The notes under the pieces were generated by a model, which was not told the DNA's origin, did not search any database, and saw only the letters and a list, made by a program, of their open reading frames with translations. From Thermoleophilia bacterium (lineage in GTDB: Bacteria; Actinomycetota; Thermoleophilia; UBA2241): 64,000 nt of DNA. How positions within the stretch are numbered: the first letter of the stretch is position 1; each line of letters opens with the position of its first letter. The stretch is from contig JAWKKE010000001.1 of assembly GCA_041393415.1 (NCBI GenBank), positions 186,001 through 250,000 of the forward strand, given 5' to 3'. Shown piece by piece: positions 33,668-41,500 of this stretch. The translations under genes were made by a program, and so were the position numbers.

Positions 33668-35117
33668 AGTGACCGAGCGCGCGGACCATGTCGGGTGTGA
33701 CGCCGCAGATTCGCGCCAGCGCGGAACGGCGTTCGGGCTCCATGGCCGGCGGGCGCTCGGCGCGGCGAGCGAGCAGGACGGCCATGCGTTCCAGAGCCCG
33801 CTCGACCTCGCGCCGGCCATCCGCCCGCCACGCATCGTACCCTTGCCGCGTGGCGATGACGGGCAGGAAGTGCTCGCCGGCTCGCAGACGCTTCGACGTC
33901 TCCTTCTCTTTGAGGTAGTCGCCGCCGATACCGACACGCTCGATCATGTCGACAAACATCGCCTCACGGCTGAGGTCGACGTCGGCGAGCAGCCGGCGAA
34001 CCGTAGCGACGATCTCGGCGTCGATCACGATCTGCGGCAGTGAGATCGTGTTGACGGTGTCGATCATGCCGACGCCACCGCTCATGAGGTCGGACTGGGC
34101 ACCGGCGGTGACCAGGCCCTTGAGGGCCTTCTCGTAGCCGACCTGTATGCCGGCGTACTTGCCGTCCGTGGCGAGACCGGGTGTGATCGCCGGCAGCCCG
34201 AGATAGTGCGCCAGCTCGATGCTGGCGGCGTTCATGAGCGTGGCCTCCGGAGCGCCGTAGGAGAACCCGGCGGAACGCATGTCCATCGTTGCACCCGCCT
34301 CACCGACGATGCAGCGCGCCCCGGGTGCCAGCATCTGCAACGCGGTGATAAGGCCGAGCACCTCGGCGAGGCCTTGCACGAGCGTACCGGCAATCGTGAC
34401 CGGACCGGTAGCGCCGGCCATGGGCAGGGCGAAGATCTCGACCGGCGCACCGTAGGCGGCAGTCGTTGCGTGAAAGTCGAGCAGAGGCCCGTCCACACGC
34501 AGCGGCGACGCCGCCGTGAGAAGCGTGCTGAAGCGCGGCCGGGCGCGGAAGGCATCACGCGACCCTGCTAGAACCTCCATCATGGCGATCAGCGGCTCGG
34601 CGCGCGAGGGACTGTCGACAAGGGTGACGTGCTTGCGCGACTCGGCGAACACCGTGTAAGCGACGACCAGCTCACGATCCTCAGCAGGCACATCGTTGGC
34701 CGTGATCGACGTCCACATCACGTCGACCTGCTCGACTTCATCGAGCAGTGCCGTCGCGGCCTGGAGGTCGGTGAGCATGCTGTGGCGACGCTCGCCGGTC
34801 TCATGGTCGAGGATGAAGGCGGCACAGCCGGACGAGCCGAAGCGCGTGGGCCGACCCTCGCCGAGCTCGATATCGAATTCGGGTGCGGCACCGCCCATGA
34901 TGAAGCCGCGCGGGCACTGCGCGATCGCCGCGCGCACAAGCTCGTGCGGCAGGCGCGCCACGCCGGTGACTTCGTCGACCTTCGCGCCCTGAGCCGCCAG
35001 GAGCGGCAGGGCGCGGGATCCGCGCAGCTCGATACCTACGCGCTCGAGGACGTCGAGCGCCGCAACGACGACCGCCTCCTTCTCCGCCTCGCTGAGCCAG
35101 CTCATCCGTGCGCGCAT
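33666..35117 (-). CDS. MttB-superfamily corrinoid methyltransferase, non-pyrrolysine
   Basis: A 483-residue protein of the trimethylamine methyltransferase family, which moves a methyl group from a methylated amine to a corrinoid protein. SEAEKEAVVVAALDVLERVGIELR, GATGPVTIAGTLVQGLAEVLGLI and MDMRSAGFSYGAPEATLMNAA are typical. The frame has no in-frame TAG, so it is of the pyrrolysine-free type, whose characterised members demethylate quaternary amines such as glycine betaine, proline betaine or carnitine. ATG at 35117 is preceded by GGAGGT; the frame is open to 35177. It sits between a CocE hydrolase and the aminotransferase group. No corrinoid protein is encoded in the window. The substrate is unknown. 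Confidence 0.88.
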   Translation of the reverse strand: MRARMSWLSEAEKEAVVVAALDVLERVGIELRGSRALPLLAAQGAKVDEVTGVARLPHELVRAAIAQCPRGFIMGGAAPEFDIELGEGRPTRFGSSGCAAFILDHETGERRHSMLTDLQAATALLDEVEQVDVMWTSITANDVPAEDRELVVAYTVFAESRKHVTLVDSPSRAEPLIAMMEVLAGSRDAFRARPRFSTLLTAASPLRVDGPLLDFHATTAAYGAPVEIFALPMAGATGPVTIAGTLVQGLAEVLGLITALQMLAPGARCIVGEAGATMDMRSAGFSYGAPEATLMNAASIELAHYLGLPAITPGLATDGKYAGIQVGYEKALKGLVTAGAQSDLMSGGVGMIDTVNTISLPQIVIDAEIVATVRRLLADVDLSREAMFVDMIERVGIGGDYLKEKETSKRLRAGEHFLPVIATRQGYDAWRADGRREVERALERMAVLLARRAERPPAMEPERRSALARICGVTPDMVRALGH

Positions 35118-35154
35118 GAAGACCTCCGCTGTGGCTGCGAGTACGACGCGGCGG

Positions 35155-36909
35155 CTAAGCTTGCCGATCCGCCGCAATCACCGGCAGCGTGATGTGGGAC
35201 GGGTACGCCCGGCTGTGATGGATCGTCTGCCGGGCCGTGTGACAGATGGTATCGGCGGCGAACGGGCCGCCGCTATTCGGGTTGCGGTCGAAGCGGCCGA
35301 AGTTGCTGCTCGAGATCTCGAGTCGCAGGCGATGACCGCGCTTGAAGAGGTAGCTCGTCGCCAGGAGGTCAATGGTGTACTCCTGGACACTCCCGGGAGA
35401 GAGAAGCTCAGGAGCGCGCTCAGAGTGCCGGTAGCGCGACCGGATGATCCCCTCCTGTACATGGTGCGCGTACCCGTCGGCGAACACGTCGACGAGCGCC
35501 GCCGTGAAGTCGGTGTCGGGAGCCGACGAGGCCGCGAAGAGAGTCAGCGTGAGCAGACCCGTGACCTCGAGGTCGGCGGCCAACTCCTCGGTCGTGTACA
35601 CGAGCACGTCGCCGCGCTGCTCAACGGCGCGCCGGTCTTTAGGGCACCAGTTGAGATCCCAGCCGCTCGCCGCCAGCCACGCGTCGACGGGTTTCTCGGG
35701 ATCGTACACGAAGGTGTCTGCCGGCTCGTCGTCGGGCGGCGCGAGGGTGAGGCGGCCGTCGCCGGCCGTCGTGGCCGCGCCGCCGCCGCTGCGCAGGTAG
35801 TACGCCACTGCAGCGGCCTCAGACGGCGGCCACGCCGCCGCCTCGCGCCAGCGCTCGGCGCCCATCACCCAGACTTTGACGGGCGCCGCATCAGCCGGCG
35901 TCTCTTCGTCCCCGCGCAGCCAGCGATCGAAGAAGCGCTGCGTGTGGTCGAAACACCAGGCGCCGGGATCGGCGGCAGAGCCGACGCCGCTGGCGCCGTA
36001 CACCGCCGGTAGACGTGCATGATCGGTGGGGCCGATGATGAGTCGTTGATCGGCCCCACTCCCCATCCCCTCGCGCGCCGGCGCACACGCTTCCCAACCA
36101 GCCAGCGTCCCTTGCAGGATTACGTCGTACCACCCACCCCAGTGCAGCACGGGGATATTGACGGCCGCTGCATTGGGCAGCACATTGATCTGCTCCCAGA
36201 AAGCGTCGCGCGAGGGATGGCGCAGCATCTCTTGCAGCACCTCGCTCGCGCGACCCATGGCGGCATCGAGTGCGGTGAGCGGCAACCGCCAGGGATCCCA
36301 GCCGTCCGCGGAGGCCGTCTCACCGCCAAGCATCATGCAGGCCCAGAGGCCGATGCCGAGGCTGAAGGCACCGCCGCGATACACCATGAGATACGGGTCC
36401 GGACTCGTATTGCCCGGCGAGATGCAGACGAGGTTGGGGTGCCCGGAGGCGGCCACCGCCCACTGCGTGTAGCCGTGGTACGACTCGCCCGACATGCCGA
36501 TGCGACCGTTGCACCACGGCTGCTCGGCTACCCACTCGAGCGTATCCCAGCCGTCGTCTGCCTCATGAACGAAGGGTAGCCACTCGCCATCGGAAGCGAA
36601 AGCGCCGCGCACATCCTGCACCACGCAAGCGTAGCCCTTGCGCGCCCAGTACTTGCCGCGCGCCCACATGGAACTCGCGTAGTCCTTGCCGTAGGGCTGG
36701 CGAATGAGGACGGTCGGCCACGGCCCCCCAGCCTCAACATCCCCGTCGGCGGGGAGAAACAGGTTCGCGCTGAGACGCACGCCGTCGCGCGTGGGAACAC
36801 CGAGGTCGCGGTGCACGGCGAAGCCGCTGTAGCGGTTCGGCGTCTCGGTGTAGAGCTCCTCAGCCGCGATCAGCGGCCACGACGGATCGAACGCCGGCGC
36901 CATGTGCAC
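35155..36909 (-). CDS. CocE/NonD-family alpha/beta hydrolase
   Basis: A 584-residue serine hydrolase of the CocE/X-Pro dipeptidyl-peptidase S15 family. The N-terminal domain has VPTRDGVRLSANLFLP and VVQDVRGAFASDGEW. The nucleophile elbow is GESYHG (S143) within RIGMSGESYHGYTQW. GPTDHARL may hold the catalytic His, and the C-terminal jelly-roll domain ends with GHRLRLEISSSNF. No signal peptide is visible, so it is probably cytoplasmic. GTG at 36909 fits GGAGG six bases upstream better than the ATG two codons later. It is the first gene of the MttB/aminotransferase/GAPDH/PGK/LarA operon, where it could release a substrate from an ester or amide. Confidence 0.9.
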   Translation of the reverse strand: MHMAPAFDPSWPLIAAEELYTETPNRYSGFAVHRDLGVPTRDGVRLSANLFLPADGDVEAGGPWPTVLIRQPYGKDYASSMWARGKYWARKGYACVVQDVRGAFASDGEWLPFVHEADDGWDTLEWVAEQPWCNGRIGMSGESYHGYTQWAVAASGHPNLVCISPGNTSPDPYLMVYRGGAFSLGIGLWACMMLGGETASADGWDPWRLPLTALDAAMGRASEVLQEMLRHPSRDAFWEQINVLPNAAAVNIPVLHWGGWYDVILQGTLAGWEACAPAREGMGSGADQRLIIGPTDHARLPAVYGASGVGSAADPGAWCFDHTQRFFDRWLRGDEETPADAAPVKVWVMGAERWREAAAWPPSEAAAVAYYLRSGGGAATTAGDGRLTLAPPDDEPADTFVYDPEKPVDAWLAASGWDLNWCPKDRRAVEQRGDVLVYTTEELAADLEVTGLLTLTLFAASSAPDTDFTAALVDVFADGYAHHVQEGIIRSRYRHSERAPELLSPGSVQEYTIDLLATSYLFKRGHRLRLEISSSNFGRFDRNPNSGGPFAADTICHTARQTIHHSRAYPSHITLPVIAADRQA

Positions 36910-37237
36910 TCCTTGCCTCCGAGACGGCCATCAACAATCGAGGCGATCCTACAGCCGCGACGTCGGGACGTCAGCCGGCGCGGCTACCTGGCGACGCCAG
37001 CGAGCGAACCATATGTGGTTCGCGTCCCGCGGCGTCTCCCGGGGCATCTCACCGTACCTCCTGGAGCGCCCCACGCTCAGTGCCCTAACGATCGACGGAG
37101 CCCTTGCTGCCCTTGGGAATGGATGCGAGCACCAATGTCAAGTTCGCACGCTCGACAGGAACCAGGATCACGATCTACTATCGCCATCGATGTGACCGAG
37201 ACAGGCCGTGCCGGCCAAACACACTGGAGCGTCCGCC
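36910..37237. other. 328-bp divergent intergenic region
   Basis: It separates the CocE-led operon (minus) from a small membrane protein (plus). No convincing gene is present. It must hold both promoters. The only structured element I see is the palindrome at 37004-37023. Confidence 0.5.
37004..37023. promoter_or_regulatory. Palindrome in divergent promoter region
   Basis: GCGAACCA and TGGTTCGC form a perfect 8-bp inverted repeat around TATG. The position, 95 bases before the CocE gene start and in a divergent promoter region, suits a transcription-factor operator. Confidence 0.5.
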
Positions 37238-37564
37238 GTGAAGAGTCCCGAGACGGCCGCCAACACGCAGAGGCGTAGGCGTGGAGATCTTGTCGCCGCC
37301 GGTCTCTCGACAATCGCTTTCGTCGCGGTAGTGGCGGCCTTCAACGAGTACATGAGTTGGTACTCGCCGCTCGTCTTGGCCGTCCCCGTGGCAGCAACGT
37401 GGCTGCCGCTGTTCTTGCCGCGAGGCGCTCGCCAAGGCGCACGCCTTGCGGCGCTCCTGCTGCTGTTGGCTGTGACTGTCCTCGGAGTCCTCTCCGTGGG
37501 TCTGTTCTTCGCGCCCAGCGCCATCGCCGAGGGCGTCGCGCTGGTACGTGACCCGAGGAAGTAG
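37238..37564 (+). CDS. Small integral membrane protein, unknown function
   Basis: A 108-residue protein with a polar basic N-terminus (SPETAANTQRRRRGD) and three hydrophobic segments: LVAAGLSTIAFVAVVAAF, SPLVLAVPVAATWLPLFL and AALLLLLAVTVLGVLSVGLFF. I do not recognise a family. GTG at 37238 has GGAG eight bases upstream; an in-frame GTG at 37208 would add ten residues but has no ribosome site. It is monocistronic, divergent from the CocE operon, and ends at a strong hairpin shared with the convergent solute-binding protein gene. Confidence 0.72.
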   Translation: MKSPETAANTQRRRRGDLVAAGLSTIAFVAVVAAFNEYMSWYSPLVLAVPVAATWLPLFLPRGARQGARLAALLLLLAVTVLGVLSVGLFFAPSAIAEGVALVRDPRK

Positions 37565-37595
37565 CCGAAGGCTGCTGGGCCTCGACGGCGACGGC

Positions 37596-37639
37596 AGACG
37601 AGGGGCGTCCGGACGGAGTTGCCCGGACGCCCCTCGTCT
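37596..37639. terminator. Bidirectional GC-rich hairpin, 17-bp perfect stem
   Basis: Arms agacgaggggcgtccgg and ccggacgcccctcgtct surround a 10-base loop. It lies exactly between the convergent membrane-protein gene (ends 37564) and solute-binding protein gene (ends 37645), so it can serve both. No T-run follows. Confidence 0.8.
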
Positions 37640-37644
37640 ACGGC

Positions 37645-39270
37645 TTACGCCATATAGGCGAGGCGGTAGCGCGAGCGCGCCGCCGACCCGGACAGGCCGG
37701 AGTAGTCGGCGACGACGCCGCGAACCTTTTCGTTCATCGCATCCTGGATGTCCTGGAAGCCCCAGATGATGTAGCCGCCCTCGTTGTACTCCATCTCGTA
37801 GGCGGCGCGAATGAGCTCGTTGCGCTTGGTGTCGTCGACCGTCTGGAACGCCTCGGTGACGATGTCGAGCCACTCGGGATAGTGCGACGAGAAGTGCGTC
37901 TCGTTGTACACCGCGTCGGGCATGGTGCCAATGGCGGCCTGGACAAGGTAGTTACGCGTGCCCCAGAAGTCCTGAGCAAACGGCCACTTGAGGTACTGAT
38001 CGCCCCAGAAAGTGTTGGAGTCGACCTTGTTGACCTTCACCGTGACGCCGGCGCCCTTGGCTTGCTCGGCGAACACCTGCGCCTGCGCGACCGCCGTGCT
38101 GGTGATGCCGTCGGAGGTCGTCAACGTGACCGCGAGGTCGTTGTCGTAGCCGGCTTCCTTGAGAAGCGCCTTGGCCTGTTCGAGGTCCTGCGCACGCTGC
38201 GCAAAATCCTTGGGATACGCAGGATCGAACGGCGAGTACATGTCGTTGCCGACCCAGCCGTCGCCGTTGTACGTCTGATCGATCATCTGCTGGCGATCGA
38301 CGATGAGACGCATCGCCTGGCGCACCTTGACGTCGTCGAACGGCTTGGTATTGAGGTTCATGGTGAACGGCTGCCACATACCGGTGTTCGCCTTGAGGAA
38401 GGTGAACGCACCCGCGCTCTGAAGCACCGGGATGTTGGCACTCTCGATCTGATTGAGGTAGTCGACGGTGCCGTCCTGGAGGGCGTTCACACGTGCCGAT
38501 GGATCGGCGAATTCGATGCAGGTGAGCTGATCGAGATAGACCTCGCGCCAGTAGTTGGGGTACTTCGAGAAGACGGCCTGCTCACCCGGCTTGAACGAGT
38601 CGATCTTGAACGCGCCGGTGCCGATGGCGCCGTTCGCGCCCTTGGGATTGTAGTCGACCGGCACGATGCAGTTGGAGTACGCCGCAAGCGCCTCCTTGAA
38701 GACGGCGTTCGGCGACTCGAGATTGAACTGCACGGTGAGGTCGTCAATCTTCTTGACGCCGCTCGCCTTGAGGCCGATGAGCTGAGTGGCGCCCTGGAGC
38801 TGGTCGGTAAGCACGCGCTTGAAACTGTACACAACGTCGTCGGCGGTTACGTCCTTGCCGTTGTGGAAGGTGAGACCGCTCTGCAGTTTCGCCGTGAACT
38901 GCGTCGCCGCCTCGTTCGCATCGACCGACTCGGCCAGACACATCTGGAGCTCGCCGGTCGGCGAGTACTCCATCAACGACTCGTACATGTTGAAGATGAA
39001 GACCATCATCGGTTCGGTGCCGGCGAAGGCCTGGCCGTCGAGCGTCTCTTTGACCGAGCCGCCGATGAGACCCACCCGCAGGTGGCCGCCGGCCGTCGGC
39101 GACGCGAGAGCACTCGGCGACGTCGTGGTGCTCGACCCGCTGCCGCAAGCCGAAATCACCGGCGCCATAGCGGCGCCCGCGCCGAGCACCGCGGCGCCCT
39201 TGAGCAGATCACGACGTGTGAATGGCTTCGCGAGGAAGCTCCTGAAGAGATCTTCGTCCCGGCGTTTCAC
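37645..39270 (-). CDS. Family 5 (DppA/OppA-type) solute-binding lipoprotein, copy 1
   Basis: A 541-residue periplasm-side substrate-binding protein of an ABC importer. The N-terminus has a twin-arginine signal (FTRRDLLKGAAVLGAGAAM) and a lipobox VISAC near residue 40, so it should be exported folded and lipid-anchored. LTFHNGKDVTADDVVYSFKRVL, PNYWREVYLDQL and RLIVDRQQMIDQTY are family 5 signatures. The frame is open to 39303; GTG at 39270 has GGGAG five bases upstream. No permease or ATPase genes are nearby. Family 5 proteins bind peptides, but also other amines and nickel, so the ligand is open. It is more distant from copies 2 and 3 than these are from each other. Confidence 0.92.
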   Translation of the reverse strand: MKRRDEDLFRSFLAKPFTRRDLLKGAAVLGAGAAMAPVISACGSGSSTTTSPSALASPTAGGHLRVGLIGGSVKETLDGQAFAGTEPMMVFIFNMYESLMEYSPTGELQMCLAESVDANEAATQFTAKLQSGLTFHNGKDVTADDVVYSFKRVLTDQLQGATQLIGLKASGVKKIDDLTVQFNLESPNAVFKEALAAYSNCIVPVDYNPKGANGAIGTGAFKIDSFKPGEQAVFSKYPNYWREVYLDQLTCIEFADPSARVNALQDGTVDYLNQIESANIPVLQSAGAFTFLKANTGMWQPFTMNLNTKPFDDVKVRQAMRLIVDRQQMIDQTYNGDGWVGNDMYSPFDPAYPKDFAQRAQDLEQAKALLKEAGYDNDLAVTLTTSDGITSTAVAQAQVFAEQAKGAGVTVKVNKVDSNTFWGDQYLKWPFAQDFWGTRNYLVQAAIGTMPDAVYNETHFSSHYPEWLDIVTEAFQTVDDTKRNELIRAAYEMEYNEGGYIIWGFQDIQDAMNEKVRGVVADYSGLSGSAARSRYRLAYMA

Positions 39271-39299
39271 CTGTACTCCCTTTCCCTGCTGTCCCGATA

Positions 39300-39345
39300 G
39301 CACATGCTGTCCGGAATGCTAGCAGGTGAGGTGAATGGAGCAAAC
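39300..39345 (-). promoter_or_regulatory. Possible extended -10 promoter of solute-binding protein copy 1
   Basis: On the minus strand TGCTAGCAT (extended -10, core 39316-39321) lies about 45 bases before the GTG at 39270, with TTTGCT 17 bases further upstream as a poor -35. Confidence 0.4.
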
Positions 39346-39368
39346 ACCGTCCAGACTGCGGGACGGAT

Positions 39369-39419
39369 TCGGCGTCCGCCGGCGGGGCGACCCAATGGAC
39401 CCCCGCCGGCGGACGCCGA
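39369..39419 (-). terminator. GC-rich hairpin, 19-bp perfect stem, behind a gene remnant
   Basis: Arms tcggcgtccgccggcgggg and ccccgccggcggacgccga surround a 13-base loop. It lies 28 bases after the stop of the solute-binding protein remnant at 39448, so the terminator of the lost gene is preserved. Confidence 0.78.
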
Positions 39420-39447
39420 GCTATGCACCCTCAGACGCGCGAAGGCG

Positions 39448-39630
39448 TCAGATGAAGTAGATGGTGTTGAAGCGCGAGCGGTTGGCGCAGCCCGAGAAGC
39501 CCGAGAAGTCGGCCACAGCACCCGTGACTTTGTCTGTGTGCTCGTCGGCGAGCGTCGTGAACGACCAAACGATGTTGCCGCCCTCGTTGTACTCGATCGT
39601 GCTCGCCTCAGCGACGATACGAGACGCCGA
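39448..39630 (-). pseudogene. 3' remnant of a fourth solute-binding protein gene
   Basis: About 58 codons encode STIEYNEGGNIVWSF, then TDKVTGAVADFSGFSGCANRSRF and a final hydrophobic TIYFI. This aligns with the extreme C-terminus of copy 1 (MEYNEGGYIIWGF, KVRGVVADYSGLSGSAARSRY). The other 480 residues are missing; the homology stops abruptly near 39630, just before the terminator of copy 2. It resembles copy 1 more than copy 2, so it is probably left from a tandem duplication and deletion. The frame opens upstream to 39675 with no ribosome site. Confidence 0.85.
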
Positions 39631-39650
39631 TTTCTCCTGACAAGACGAGA

Positions 39651-39684
39651 AGGGGGCCCGCGGCCGTAAGGCCACGGGCCCCCT
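39651..39684 (-). terminator. GC-rich hairpin behind solute-binding protein copy 2
   Basis: Arms agggggcccgcggcc and ggccacgggccccct pair with one mismatch around GTAA. The stem starts 31 bases after the stop of copy 2 (39715). On the minus strand TCTCGTCTTG follows, only weakly T-rich. Confidence 0.8.
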
Positions 39685-39714
39685 CAGTTCGCGTCTCAGC
39701 GACGAGCGCCGGGA

Positions 39715-41367
39715 TCAGACGAAGTACACCAGCCGGTAGCGTGCGTTGGCGGCCGCCGAACCCAGCCCGGAGTAATCCGGCACGCCTCCGGCCACTTTGG
39801 GGCTGTAGGCGTCGACCTGGATATCGAATGCGTAGACGATGTAGCCGCCGTCCTCGTACTCCATCGTCGCCGCGGAAGCGATGAGCTCGTTGCGCTTATC
39901 CTCATCGACCGTCTGGTAGGCCTCGTTGATGAGGTCCATGTAGTCGGACCGCGTCGCCGACCAGTGGGTCTCGTCGTAAAGAGCGCCGGGGACCGTACCC
40001 ATGCCCGCCTGCGCGAGGTACCCACGCGTGCCCCAGTTGTCCATTGCGAACGGCCACTTGAGGTACTCGTCGCCCCAGAAGACATCGCCGTTCACGTTGT
40101 TGACCTTGACATTGACACCCGCGCCCTTGGCCTGCTGCGCAAACACGGTGGCCGCGGAGGGCGCGCCGGCGCTCACCGACGTTGAGGTCGTGAGCGTGAC
40201 GGCGAGATCCTCGTAGCCGGCTTCCTTGAGGAGCGCCTTGGCCTGCTCGAGGTCCTGAGCGCGCTGCGGCAGATCCTTCGGGTAGCCGGGGTCGTACGGC
40301 CCGTAGATGTCGTTGCCGAGCCATTGCAGGCCGTCGGCGGCCTGCGTAATCATCTGCGGACGATCGACGATGAGGCGGAACGCCTGCCGCACCTTCGGAT
40401 CGTTGAAAGGCTTGGTGCTGCAGTTCATGGTGAACGGGATCCACGAGCCGGTCTTCGCCTCGAGGAGCTTGAAGCCGCTGCTGGTGGCGACCTCACGCTG
40501 CGCTCCCGGAATCATCTGAACCCACTCGACGCTGTCGCCGAGAAGAGCGTTGAGCTGCGCCGTGTTGTCGGGGAACTCAATGATGGACAACTGGTCGACG
40601 TACGGACCGCCGCCTTCGCGCCAGTAGTTCGGATTCTTCGCGAAGACGCACTGAACGCCGGGCTCGAAGTCGTCCGGGCTGGCGAGCATGAAGGGGCCGG
40701 TGCCGATGGCGCCCTTGCCGCCCTTGGGGTCATACCCCACGGGGACGATGGCGGCGCTGTAGGTGGCCAGCGCTTCGGGGAAGATGACGTTCGCTTCTTC
40801 GAGCTTGAACAGGACGGTGAGATCGTCAACCTTCTTGGTGCCGCCCGACTTGAGACCGCGCAACTGGTTGGCGGCGAGCTGCGGGTTCTTCGGGTTGACG
40901 ATGCGTTCGAAGCTGGCCACCACGGCATCGGCGTTGACGGGCGTGCCGTCGTGGAAGACCAGGCCCGACTTGAGCTTGACCTGGTACTGCGTGCCCTCGT
41001 CGTTGGGCTCGATGGACTCCGCAAGCGCCATCTGCTGAACGCCTTCGGGGCTGTACTCAAGCAGTGAGTCGTACAGATTGAAGCGCATGTCCATCGACTG
41101 CATCGTGAACGCCGTCGCGTGCGCGTCGAGCGTCTCCTTGGCCGAGCCGAGGCCCGCGGCAACTCGCAGATGGCCGCCCATCTTCGGCGTCCCGGCGACA
41201 CTCGCCGACGGGCTCGCGGTCGACGTCGTCGAATCGCCGCCGCAGGCGGCGATCACCGGCGCCATGGCGGCGCCGGCGCCAATCACCGCGGCGCCCTTGA
41301 GCAGATCGCGTCGTGTGAAGGCTCTTGAGAGGAAATCCTGAACGAACTGATCGCCCTGGTCGGCCAC
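39715..41367 (-). CDS. Family 5 solute-binding lipoprotein, copy 2
   Basis: A 550-residue ABC-importer binding protein. A twin-arginine motif in AFTRRDLLKGAAVIGAGAAM is followed by the lipobox VIAAC and a Ser/Thr-rich spacer. SGLVFHDGTPVNADAVVASFERI, NPNYWREGGGPYVDQL and RLIVDRPQMITQAADGLQWLGND match the family. Long identical stretches are shared with copy 3 at 48208 (for example RLIVDRPQMITQAADGLQW). GTG at 41367 has AGGGGAG five bases upstream; the frame is open to 41442. It follows the molybdopterin oxidoreductase gene by 133 bases and has its own terminator. Ligand unknown; the location between methylamine-type enzymes hints at an amine or amino-acid derivative. Confidence 0.93.
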   Translation of the reverse strand: MADQGDQFVQDFLSRAFTRRDLLKGAAVIGAGAAMAPVIAACGGDSTTSTASPSASVAGTPKMGGHLRVAAGLGSAKETLDAHATAFTMQSMDMRFNLYDSLLEYSPEGVQQMALAESIEPNDEGTQYQVKLKSGLVFHDGTPVNADAVVASFERIVNPKNPQLAANQLRGLKSGGTKKVDDLTVLFKLEEANVIFPEALATYSAAIVPVGYDPKGGKGAIGTGPFMLASPDDFEPGVQCVFAKNPNYWREGGGPYVDQLSIIEFPDNTAQLNALLGDSVEWVQMIPGAQREVATSSGFKLLEAKTGSWIPFTMNCSTKPFNDPKVRQAFRLIVDRPQMITQAADGLQWLGNDIYGPYDPGYPKDLPQRAQDLEQAKALLKEAGYEDLAVTLTTSTSVSAGAPSAATVFAQQAKGAGVNVKVNNVNGDVFWGDEYLKWPFAMDNWGTRGYLAQAGMGTVPGALYDETHWSATRSDYMDLINEAYQTVDEDKRNELIASAATMEYEDGGYIVYAFDIQVDAYSPKVAGGVPDYSGLGSAAANARYRLVYFV

Positions 41368-41500
41368 TGTGCTCCCCTTCCCCGTGGGTGGCGAATCTTG
41401 TGGGCGCGAGCCCGCGCCCGCGTCTCTCGTATCAGACCGCATTTCGGACCTTAATGGAAGACCCGCGCGCGGGAGCGGCAGCCACGAACACCGGCACCCG

